DNA from: Haloarcula halobia
GTDB taxonomy: Archaea; Halobacteriota; Halobacteria; Halobacteriales; Haloarculaceae
Direction: 5' to 3'
Assembly: GCF_029338255.1 (NCBI RefSeq)
Contig: NZ_CP119787.1
Span: 1,488,001-1,552,000, forward strand
Length of the DNA stretch: 64,000 nt
In this document: positions 18,210-25,268 of the stretch, one piece after another
How positions within the stretch are numbered: position 1 is the first letter of the stretch
Layout: every line of letters starts with the position of its first letter
The notes under the pieces: generated by a model
Seen by the model: only the letters and a program-made list of their open reading frames with translations
Database searches by the model: none
What the model was told of the DNA's origin: nothing
Position numbers and translations under genes: made by a program

Positions 18210-18788
18210 ATGAGTCAGGAGACGAAGGTGTCCGGGACCCGCACGTCGAGTGACCGGCTGTCGAAGGGCGAGATTTTCGACGTCCTCCAGAACGAACGCC
18301 GCCGCTACGTGCTCCAGTATCTACGCACAAACGGCGGCCCGGTCGAACTCGGCAATCTGGCGTCGGACGTCGCCGCGAAGGAATACGACTGCGTGCCTGC
18401 CGAAGTCTCGAGCGCACAGCGCAAGCGCGTGTACACGACACTCCAGCAGACGCATCTCCCGCGCATGCACGACGCGGGCATCGTCGAGTACGATTCCGAG
18501 AACGGCGTCATCGACACAACGTCACATACGAACGAGCTGACGGTGTATCTCGAGATCGTCCCGGGGGGCGAGTTCCCGTGGCGGGAGTACTACCTCTCGC
18601 TGGGCGCCATCAGCCTCGCCGTCGTCGCGATTCTCTGGGTCGGCATCTACCCGTTCACGCTCGTCCCACCGCTCGTATGGGCGACGGTGATGGCCCTCGT
18701 CCTCACGGGCTCGGCAGCGTACCACACGTACGTCGCACGCGAGGTCACGCTCAGCGAGTACGCCGAGGACCAGGAGAGCGACGAATAG
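18210..18788 (+). CDS. DUF7344-type winged-helix membrane regulator
   Basis: A 192-residue protein with an N-terminal HTH region (SKGEIFDVLQNERRRYVLQYLR, then LGNLASDVAAKE and RKRVYTTLQQTHLPRMHDAGIVEYD) and two C-terminal membrane helices after EIVPGGEFPWREYYLSLG. This layout is that of haloarchaeal DUF7344 proteins, presumed membrane-bound transcription regulators. Start at 18210 chosen because the sequence before it lacks family features. It sits between two pilin genes, and a paralogue (44403-44999) sits beside TasA-like genes, suggesting a role in surface-structure control. Confidence 0.8.
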   Translation: MSQETKVSGTRTSSDRLSKGEIFDVLQNERRRYVLQYLRTNGGPVELGNLASDVAAKEYDCVPAEVSSAQRKRVYTTLQQTHLPRMHDAGIVEYDSENGVIDTTSHTNELTVYLEIVPGGEFPWREYYLSLGAISLAVVAILWVGIYPFTLVPPLVWATVMALVLTGSAAYHTYVAREVTLSEYAEDQESDE

Positions 18789-18976
18789 CTGCGTTCGGTT
18801 TCGTGGGCGGCACTTTTCCTGTTACATTGCCGACCACTTTGTCGATTGGCCCCCTCGACCTATTACCTCACCAACTAGTCTCGGAATCCGGCTTCAACAG
18901 GCTCTTGACGCGTTTCAAGCCGGGGTTGAACGGGTGAAACGTGTTTCGGGTATAAGTCAGATCACGTGGATACACC
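18789..18976. other. Promoter region of second pilin gene
   Basis: No gene. Contains the second pilin TATA box (about 18950) and short complementary strings just upstream of it (GAAAC-GT-GTTTC near 18937-18948). Confidence 0.5.
18949..18956 (+). promoter_or_regulatory. TATA box of second pilin gene
   Basis: GGTATAAG, about 118 bases before the ATG at 19070, implying a leader of around 90 bases as for the first pilin gene. Confidence 0.6.
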
Positions 18977-19069
18977 AACCAAGCACACCTCCACGAGCAG
19001 CGAAATATCTCCTTACCGGAGATAGGTTCGAATTACTGCTCGGACAAAACCCGGTGTGTGGAGAACACA
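18977..19069 (+). promoter_or_regulatory. Long 5' leader of second pilin gene
   Basis: AGCACACCTCC at 18982-18992 and GGTGTG at 19053-19058 repeat the arrangement of the first pilin leader: TATA-to-motif distance 31 versus 30-32 bases, and arm-to-arm distance 69 versus 70 bases. The rest of the two leaders differs, so these strings appear selectively kept. Confidence 0.45.
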
Positions 19070-19504
19070 ATGGATATCAAACGACTCATCCACGACGACG
19101 ACGCTGTCTCGCCGGTCATCGGGGTCATCCTGATGGTCGCGATTACCGTCATCCTGGCGGCCGTCATCGCGTCGTTCGTCCTCGGACTCGGCGACCAGGC
19201 ACAGCAGACGACTCCACAGGCAAGTTTCTCGTTCGATTATACATCCGGTGGCCCGCTTGATGTCACTCATGATGGTGGTGACTCTATCGAAGCACAAGAG
19301 CTGTATATTCGCGGTAGTAATCTAAATAGTCAGACTGGAAGTTGGGACTCAATCGGCTCTTACAGTCCAACTAGTGAAATCACAGCTGGTAATTCTCTGA
19401 GCCTTAGCGGGGTTCCAAATAACTACGATGTGAGGGTTGTCTACGAAACTGTGGAGGGCGACAACTCTGCGACTCTCGCTCAGGACCAAGGGCCTAACGC
19501 ATAA
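19070..19504 (+). CDS. Archaeal type IV pilin (second)
   Basis: A 144-residue pilin paralogous to the one at 17595: charged leader MDIKRLIHDDDA, the same SPVIGVILMVAITVILAAVI helix, PQASFSFDYTSG, and DVTHDGGDSIEAQELYIRG. The mature region is more AT-rich than its neighbours (for example AATCTAAATAGTCAGACTGG), which suggests diversification or recent recombination of the exposed part. The ATG at 19070 aligns with the start of the first pilin. Expected substrate of PibD. Confidence 0.93.
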   Translation: MDIKRLIHDDDAVSPVIGVILMVAITVILAAVIASFVLGLGDQAQQTTPQASFSFDYTSGGPLDVTHDGGDSIEAQELYIRGSNLNSQTGSWDSIGSYSPTSEITAGNSLSLSGVPNNYDVRVVYETVEGDNSATLAQDQGPNA

Positions 19505-19591
19505 CTAACCCCGATTTTTCTCGTTTCTACCGTCCCACAGCGACCGCTCTCTACGATGCATTTATCTCCGGCTATCCAGTGGGTGCTAACG

Positions 19592-20080
19592 ATGGACTAT
19601 GCTCGTGGCGTCGTGTTCGGCGCGGTCGGCGTCATCCTCGTCACGACGCTCGTCTCCGGCCCCCTCGTTCCCGGTGTCGCGCTCACGTCCGAACCGGCCC
19701 AGCAGGCGCTGGGTCAGGGGACCGCCACCGTCGCCGACGCCACGCTTCCCGAAACCGCCACCTTCGAGCGTGCGTCCTTCGGGGCAGAGAACTACCATCT
19801 GACCGTGCCGGCGACGACGGTACGATTCAGCACGCTCGAGGGGAGTCCGACGCTCTCCTATCGGCTGACCATCGCCGGGCTCGATTACACACGGACGACG
19901 ACGCACTTCCTCGGGCCGTCGACGGGTGACCGGTACCGACTGACGATGCGGTCGGACACCTTCTCGCTCGAGGCTATCAACCAGTCGTCGTACGAGGGCC
20001 GACTCTCGGTCGTCAAACGCGACTCGAGCGGTGAGACCGTCGTCGCGTCGCGAACCGTCACCATCGGGGTGTCCGGATGA
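19592..20080 (+). CDS. Membrane-anchored hypothetical protein
   Basis: A 162-residue protein with one N-terminal hydrophobic helix (VVFGAVGVILVTTLVSGPLV) and an external, Ser/Thr-rich beta domain. No family recognised. The start at 19592 is favoured because TTTATCTCC about 30 bases upstream looks like a TATA box. The stop overlaps the next ATG by 4 bases, so it is coupled to the large membrane protein that follows, and the two may act as a pair at the cell surface. Could be a small secreted partner of the pili, but nothing in the sequence proves it. Confidence 0.65.
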   Translation: MDYARGVVFGAVGVILVTTLVSGPLVPGVALTSEPAQQALGQGTATVADATLPETATFERASFGAENYHLTVPATTVRFSTLEGSPTLSYRLTIAGLDYTRTTTHFLGPSTGDRYRLTMRSDTFSLEAINQSSYEGRLSVVKRDSSGETVVASRTVTIGVSG

Positions 20081-21975
20081 GCGTCGCCGAAGCGGTCGCC
20101 AACCTCCGGACCGAGAATCCGCTCGACCATCTCCGAGAGCGGAGCGTGGCCGTCCTCTTCGGTGACAGACCCGGCCTCGCAGTCTTCTTGGGCACGCTGT
20201 GCCTGTTCGGCCTCGTCTGGCGCACCGACTTTCTCATCACCGACTCCTATACCCTCGCCAACGGGCTCTACAGTCTCTCGAACGGCCAGCTCGTCCTCAC
20301 CGAAGCCGCCTACGGTCCGCGGCTGGATACCCCGGGTGCGGAACGGGTCGGCGACGCGCTCATCGCGCGGAACTACGGCGCCATCGTGCTCTCGCTCCCG
20401 GTCTGGCTCGCGCTGGAGGGGCTCGAACGCGCCGTCGACCTCCGCATCGCGCTCGTCGCGCTCTGGTCGCTGGCGCTGCTGGCGCTCGTCGTCACGGTCG
20501 GGCGCTACCTCGGGGACGACCGTATCACGGTCGCCGGTAGCCTCGGCGTGCTCGCGCTGTTCGCCCTGAACGTCACGCTCGCGCACCCGCTCGACGGCGA
20601 GATGACGCACCTCTACGCCCTGCAACTGTTCCACCTCGGGATCGCCGCGTTCACGCCGGTTCTCTTCTACCGCCTCCTTGCTCGCATGCACTCGGCGCGC
20701 GTGGGGCTGGCCGGCACCGTGGTGCTTGTCCTGGGCACGCCGCTGGCGCTCTGGGCCAGCGTGCCGAAACGCCACGCGCTCACGGCGACGGTCGTCGTCG
20801 CCGTCGCGTACTTCCTCTACCGGAGCCGGACCGATGCCGACGGCACGCTGGTGCGTCGCCCGGCGACGTTCCGCGGCCTCGGGTACGCGACAGTCGGCCT
20901 GTACGCCTGGGTCCACGCGCCCGAGGCGCTCCTGTTGCTCGTCGCGCTCGCCGTCGCCGACGTCCCGACAGCCCCGGACAACAGCGCGCGGACGCTCGCT
21001 ATCGTCGCGGCGGCGTTCGCCCTCTCGCTGGTTCCGTTCCTCGTGACGAACGCGCTCGTCGTCGGGTCGCCGCTCAAACCGCCGCGGCTGTTCGCCGTCT
21101 CGGGTGGTGACGCGGTGAGTTCGGCAGCCGGTGGCTCGAGTTCGGGTTGGACTTCGACCGGCCCGCTCGAGCCGCTGCTCCTCGCCCTCTCGCCGTTCCT
21201 GTCCGTCGTCTCGAAGTTCCTCCGTCCGCTCACGATCCTCGCCGGCGAACTCGTCGTCGGGTTCGAGTCGATACTGACAGGACCGTCCGAAATCTACCAC
21301 ACGCTCGTCCGGTCCGGCCACACCTCGGGCACGCTGAACCTCGACAACGAGGAGGCCGTCAACCTCTCGGTGCTCGAGTCGGCCCCCGTGTTGCTTGCCG
21401 CCGCGGGTGTGCTCCGAGCCGCACAGGCGCGAGCAGCTGATCTTTCGCTCCCCGCCCGCGTGCTCCCGGCGAGCCGCGTCGTGGACCTCTTTGCCCTCCT
21501 GGCCGTCGTCGGCCTCACGCTGCAGTACGCCAGCCGCCTCCCCATCCACGCCCAGATAACCGTCCGGTACCTGTTCCCGCTCTTCCCGCTGGGTGTCTAC
21601 CTGGTCGTTCGCCTCCGGGTCGTCCGGCAGACGCTCACCGACCACTGGCGACCGTTCGCCTGGACGGTCGCGGGGACGCTGCTGGTCGGCGGGCAACTCG
21701 TCGTCGTGGTCGTCTACCTCACCGCCGACGGCCTCGGCGAGGCGTTCCAGTTCCACGCGCTGCTCGCGCTCGCAGTCGGACTCCCGCTCGGGGTGTGGGC
21801 GCTCGCGGGTCGGTCCGACGGGTGGGGCGGCCGCGTCGGGGCCGTGCTGCTCGGCGTCGCCACGGCCGTCCCGACGCTGTTCGTCCTGCTGACCGCCCTC
21901 GAGTACTACCCGCTTGGCAACGCCCACGCGCTCCCGATGGTGCGGGAATTTGCCGATCTGCTGACACTGCTGTGA
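20077..21975 (+). CDS. Large polytopic membrane protein (GT-C glycosyltransferase-like?)
   Basis: A 632-residue protein with roughly 12-14 hydrophobic helices and a first external loop (residues 55-95: LITDSYTLANGLYSLSNGQLVLTE) containing an aspartate after the first helix, a layout seen in GT-C polyprenyl-phosphate-sugar transferases. A central external loop (residues 340-420) is Ser/Gly-rich. I do not recognise a named family. Coupled to the upstream anchored protein by a 4-base overlap. A role in glycan or lipid addition to surface proteins is a guess from topology. Confidence 0.65.
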   Translation: MSVAEAVANLRTENPLDHLRERSVAVLFGDRPGLAVFLGTLCLFGLVWRTDFLITDSYTLANGLYSLSNGQLVLTEAAYGPRLDTPGAERVGDALIARNYGAIVLSLPVWLALEGLERAVDLRIALVALWSLALLALVVTVGRYLGDDRITVAGSLGVLALFALNVTLAHPLDGEMTHLYALQLFHLGIAAFTPVLFYRLLARMHSARVGLAGTVVLVLGTPLALWASVPKRHALTATVVVAVAYFLYRSRTDADGTLVRRPATFRGLGYATVGLYAWVHAPEALLLLVALAVADVPTAPDNSARTLAIVAAAFALSLVPFLVTNALVVGSPLKPPRLFAVSGGDAVSSAAGGSSSGWTSTGPLEPLLLALSPFLSVVSKFLRPLTILAGELVVGFESILTGPSEIYHTLVRSGHTSGTLNLDNEEAVNLSVLESAPVLLAAAGVLRAAQARAADLSLPARVLPASRVVDLFALLAVVGLTLQYASRLPIHAQITVRYLFPLFPLGVYLVVRLRVVRQTLTDHWRPFAWTVAGTLLVGGQLVVVVVYLTADGLGEAFQFHALLALAVGLPLGVWALAGRSDGWGGRVGAVLLGVATAVPTLFVLLTALEYYPLGNAHALPMVREFADLLTLL

Positions 21976-22019
21976 GTCGCTGACGGAGAATTTTTGTACG
22001 GGCTTGCAGTACCGACGCC

Positions 22020-22589
22020 ATGGACCAGCTCAAGGAGTCGCTGCTCGAGGCGCCGATAATCGAGAAAGACGGATACCACTACTTCGTCCACCCCATCAGC
22101 GACGGCGTCCCGATGCTGCACCCGGAACTCCTCCGCGAGATCGTTATCAAGATCATCCGGAAGGCCGAACTCGACGACATCGACAAGATCGTCACGCCGG
22201 CCGCGATGGGCATCCACATCTCGACGGCCGTCTCGCTGATGACGGACATCCCGCTCGTCGTTGTCCGCAAGCGCAAGTACGGCCTCGACGGCGAGGTGTC
22301 GCTCTCGCAGGTCACAGGCTACTCCGAGAACGAGATGTACGTCAACGACGTCTACGAGGGCGACCGCGTCCTCGTCCTCGACGACGTCCTCTCGACCGGC
22401 GGCACGCTGGCCGCGCTCACCGGTGCCCTTGAGGACATCGGGGCCGAGATCTGTGACGTCGTCAGCGTCATCAAGAAGGACAACGGCACGAACGAACTCG
22501 ACGAGGCCGGCTACGACGCCAAGACGCTCATCAACGTCCAGGTCGTCGACGGCGAGGTCGTCATCACCGACGAACACGGCGACGGTTGA
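22020..22589 (+). CDS. hpt: Hypoxanthine/guanine phosphoribosyltransferase
   Basis: A 189-residue type I phosphoribosyltransferase. The PRPP-binding loop [14 protein letters not shown] (about residues 117-130) is clear, with a flexible-loop region [23 protein letters not shown] before it. It salvages hypoxanthine or guanine to IMP or GMP. Length and sequence match the archaeal Hpt group, which is closer to adenine/xanthine transferases than to eukaryotic HPRT. The GfcR-type regulator family is related but carries an N-terminal HTH that is absent here. Confidence 0.9.
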   Translation: MDQLKESLLEAPIIEKDGYHYFVHPISDGVPMLHPELLREIVIKIIRKAELDDIDKIVTPAAMGIHISTAVSLMTDIPLVVVRKRKYGLDGEVSLSQVTGYSENEMYVNDVYEGDRVLVLDDVLSTGGTLAALTGALEDIGAEICDVVSVIKKDNGTNELDEAGYDAKTLINVQVVDGEVVITDEHGDG

Positions 22590-22709
22590 GGGTCGCGGCG
22601 TCGCTACTACGGTCCCTCGCCGGAAGTCCGTTGCCCGTGATAGATTCACTGTGGACGAGAGACGTGGGCGTGCGACGGCTCTCGGCACCGAGGACAGGTG
22701 GTCGTCGTC

Positions 22710-23531
22710 TTATCGCGAGTTCGAGACGAGCTCGGCGCTCTCGGTGTGCGTCGCGCTGCCGTCGCGGGAGCGGCCATCTTCGGCGGCCCGGTCGTCCTTC
22801 CAGAGGAGCCAGACACCCATCACGCCGACGACAAAGATGACGCCCAGCGTCGTGAGGGTGTACGCCTGTGGCTGGCTGGCGCTGAGAAGTCCCGTCACGT
22901 TGACGGCGAAGTGCCAGACGATCAGTGGCCAGATACTATCGAGTCGGAAGGCGACCGCGGCGAGCCCGATACCCAGCGGGATGATGAGAATCATGGACGG
23001 GAGCCACTCGGCGACCGAGCCCCCGAGGATGATCTTCGAGACGTGCGTGAGACCGAATGCGGTGGCGGTGACGACGCCGGCAAAGAGGTGGCCCCGCGAC
23101 TCGAGCGCCCGGAGCAAGACGCCCCGGTAGAGGATCTCCTCGAAGAGCGCCGCGCCGAGCGCAACGCCGACCACGATGACGAGGAGGGTCGCCCAGTCCT
23201 GGAGAATCACTCCCCGGACGAGGGATACCTCGGGGATAGCGAGTCCGAACACGACCGGTATCGCCACCGCTGCGCCGAACGGCAGGAGGTACACCAGCGC
23301 CCGGCGGTCGACCGGAGCGAGGAGACGGATCTCGTCCCACCACCCCAGCCACGCAACCAGTGCGATCGTGAGGCCGACGAACAGCCAGTTCAAGAGGAGT
23401 CCGACACCGTCGAGCGTGAGTTGCGGCAGGAGCGGCGCGAGGACGAACCGACCGCCGACGGCTACCCCGACAAGTACGACGGTCACCCCGAGGGTGAATG
23501 TGATCGGCCGACGTTCGATAATCGCGTTCAT
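22710..23531 (-). CDS. CPBP family intramembrane metalloprotease
   Basis: A 273-residue membrane protein with about 8 helices. The CAAX protease/CPBP motifs are present: EEILYRGVLLRALE (EExxxR), FGLTHVSKI and WPLIVWHFAVNVTG (HxxxN). These residues bind the catalytic metal in Rce1-type glutamyl proteases. The start at 23531 lies 27 bases from a TATA element on the same strand. The C-terminal cytoplasmic tail is charged. The substrate is unknown; haloarchaea have many paralogues. Confidence 0.9.
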   Translation of the reverse strand: MNAIIERRPITFTLGVTVVLVGVAVGGRFVLAPLLPQLTLDGVGLLLNWLFVGLTIALVAWLGWWDEIRLLAPVDRRALVYLLPFGAAVAIPVVFGLAIPEVSLVRGVILQDWATLLVIVVGVALGAALFEEILYRGVLLRALESRGHLFAGVVTATAFGLTHVSKIILGGSVAEWLPSMILIIPLGIGLAAVAFRLDSIWPLIVWHFAVNVTGLLSASQPQAYTLTTLGVIFVVGVMGVWLLWKDDRAAEDGRSRDGSATHTESAELVSNSR

Positions 23532-23554
23532 ACGATAGCAACGACGTCAGACTA

Positions 23555-23561
23555 CTTATAG
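23555..23561 (-). promoter_or_regulatory. TATA box for CPBP protease gene
   Basis: CTATAAG on the minus strand, centred 27 bases upstream of the start at 23531. Confidence 0.55.
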
Positions 23562-23670
23562 AGATATTGATATATACTGGCAAACGATACCCTGCCGGCT
23601 CTGTCGCTTCGTTACTGTCACCGTTCAAAGCGCGACGGGTGTCGGTCCCCGCGATGTGACCGCCAGCCGA

Positions 23671-23688
23671 CGGGAGGTAGATCTGAAC
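23671..23688. repeat. Partial duplicate of the tRNA-iMet 3' end
   Basis: This 18-base string matches 23782-23799, the 3' end of the initiator tRNA gene, at 17 of 18 positions and in the same orientation, 111 bases away. It covers acceptor-stem and T-arm sequence. Duplicated tRNA 3' ends are typical of integrase attachment sites, so it may be a leftover att site. Confidence 0.55.
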
Positions 23689-23715
23689 AACGCGAACCCC
23701 TCGCTACGCTCGGCG

Positions 23716-23774
23716 TTCTCTCGTTCAAATCGACTCCGAGAGAATTTGCTGCTCGCGTGTTGCTCGCAGCAAAA
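23716..23774. repeat. Two adjacent hairpins 3' of tRNA-iMet
   Basis: TTCTCTCG/CGAGAGAA (23716-23723 and 23737-23744) and TTTGCTGC/GCAGCAAA (23745-23752 and 23767-23774) are perfect 8-bp inverted repeats that lie back to back, immediately downstream of the tRNA 3' end on its strand. They could act in transcript termination or processing, or be part of the same mobile-element remnant. Confidence 0.5.
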
Positions 23775-23778
23775 TTAT

Positions 23779-23853
23779 AGCGGGAGGTAGATTTGAACTA
23801 CCGATCTGCGGGTTATGAGCCCGCCGGAATCTCCTGGCTATCCCATCCCGCTA
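23779..23853 (-). tRNA. Initiator tRNA-Met (anticodon CAT)
   Basis: Read on the minus strand, a 75-base cloverleaf starts AGCGGGA and ends TCCCGCT plus discriminator A, giving a perfect 7-bp acceptor stem. The anticodon stem-loop GCGGG-CTCATAA-CCCGC holds CAT and the three G-C pairs that mark initiator tRNAs. The A1-U72 end pair also fits archaeal initiators. CCA is not encoded. No intron is seen. This is the only tRNA I found in the window. Confidence 0.93.
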
Positions 23854-23926
23854 CCTCTCGCTAACCCCGGCCACTCATTAAGGGTTGTGATTCAGGCGCC
23901 GTCCGTGAATTAGTACCGCGGTCGGC

Positions 23927-24406
23927 TCAGTCGGGCTCGTGGACCTGCCAGGTAAAGAGGCTCTCGAAGACGTAGTTGACGAACATCCCGACGCCGATGC
24001 CGCTTCCCTTGGCCACGAGCAACCAGAGGTCGACGCCGACGAGCGACAGCGGGACGAAAAGGAGGCGGTAGACGACGACGAAGACGACGAACTGCGTGGT
24101 GCTGCCGCCGGCCCGAACCGCGTGGGACCGGAGGAGGCGGCGACCGAGCGAGCGGTGCTCCCCCTCGGCGTCGAACGTCCAGTTGTCGTTGATCGCGAAC
24201 ATCACGAGGATGGCCGTCTCGATGCCGAGGACGGTGGCGATCTCGGGCAGGACGCCGAACACCTCGGTCAGCACGACCAGCACCGTCGTATCACAGAGGG
24301 CGCCGACGACGCCGACGGAGACGAACTGGCCGAAGCGCACGCCCGAGACGAGCGCCTCGAAGCGGTCGGGGACGACCTCGCGGAGTCGTGCCAGCCGTCC
24401 CGTCAT
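23927..24406 (-). CDS. GtrA family membrane protein
   Basis: A 159-residue protein with four hydrophobic helices and the GtrA signatures RFGQFVSVGVVGALCDTTVLV and FAINDNWTF. GtrA-like proteins are thought to flip or help present polyprenyl-phosphate-linked sugars made by a GtrB-type GT2 enzyme. Such a GT2 gene lies directly upstream and overlaps by 4 bases, supporting that partnership. The start at 24406 (MTGRLARLRE) fits the family; the open frame further upstream is only a shadow of the GT2 gene. Confidence 0.88.
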   Translation of the reverse strand: MTGRLARLREVVPDRFEALVSGVRFGQFVSVGVVGALCDTTVLVVLTEVFGVLPEIATVLGIETAILVMFAINDNWTFDAEGEHRSLGRRLLRSHAVRAGGSTTQFVVFVVVYRLLFVPLSLVGVDLWLLVAKGSGIGVGMFVNYVFESLFTWQVHEPD

Positions 24407-25170
24407 CGCTCCTGTTCGACGAGTGCGGTCGGTTGCTCGCGCCGGGCGGCGATGGCGGTGTGGAGGCGACTGTCGCTGAGCCGTTTCGCCCGGTGACGGG
24501 CGGCCAGCAGGGCACGCATGAGCGCGACGGAGGTGCGGACCGGCGAGACGGTCGACCCCGGCCGGTCCTCCCACTCGATGGGGACCTCGACGACGTCGTG
24601 CTCCAGCGCGCCCGCGACGGCGATCAGTTCGACGTCCCAGGCGAAGCCGGGCTCGTAGATGTGCTGGCGGACGCGTTCCCAGGCCTCGGCGGTGAGGGCC
24701 TTCGCGCCACACTGGTAATCGTAGAGGTCGACGGCGAGCAGTCGGCCCGCCAGCCACGCGAACCCGTCGCCCAGGAAGCGGCGGGCGAACGTCTGGTGGC
24801 TGGTGACCGTTGCGTCGGGATGGCGGCGCGACCCGACGGCCAGGTCCGCGCCACGGTCGGTCACCTGCGCGACGACGCGCTCGAGCGAGTGGACCGGCGT
24901 GGATGCGTCTGCGTCGACGAAGGCGTAGACGTCGGTCTCGAGCCGTTCGAAGCCGGCGGTGATGGCCGCGCCCTTCCCCCGGCGGTACGGGACCGTCTCG
25001 ATTTCGGCTGACAGGTCGGCGAGGGTGGCGGGCACGCCCTCGCAAGGGTCGTCGAGTTCGACGACGACCCTCGCCGGCGAGAGGGCGTCCTCGATGGCGA
25101 CGACGTACGCTCGCAACTGGTCGACGTCGGGGCGAAAGGCGGGCACGACGACGCCGACGGAATCCGACAT
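24403..25170 (-). CDS. Family 2 glycosyltransferase (polyprenyl-phosphate sugar transferase-like)
   Basis: A 255-residue GT2 protein: VGVVVPAFRPDVDQLRAYV at the N-terminus, KGAAITAGFERLETD (nucleotide-sugar loop), the metal-binding DAD in YAFVDADASTP, and YDYQCGAKALTAEAWERV, as in dolichyl-phosphate mannose or glucose synthases. It lacks C-terminal membrane helices; the overlapping GtrA gene probably supplies the membrane part. Likely makes a lipid-linked sugar for S-layer or archaellin N-glycosylation. Start at 25170 fits the domain. Confidence 0.9.
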   Translation of the reverse strand: MSDSVGVVVPAFRPDVDQLRAYVVAIEDALSPARVVVELDDPCEGVPATLADLSAEIETVPYRRGKGAAITAGFERLETDVYAFVDADASTPVHSLERVVAQVTDRGADLAVGSRRHPDATVTSHQTFARRFLGDGFAWLAGRLLAVDLYDYQCGAKALTAEAWERVRQHIYEPGFAWDVELIAVAGALEHDVVEVPIEWEDRPGSTVSPVRTSVALMRALLAARHRAKRLSDSRLHTAIAARREQPTALVEQER

Positions 25171-25268
25171 GGGGAACAGTCCACTCCCGGTGAGTAAAAA
25201 CAGTTCGAATGTGCCAGTGCCGTCGCGGTGCAAAAGAGGTATAGGACAGGATTGCGCTCTATCTACCG

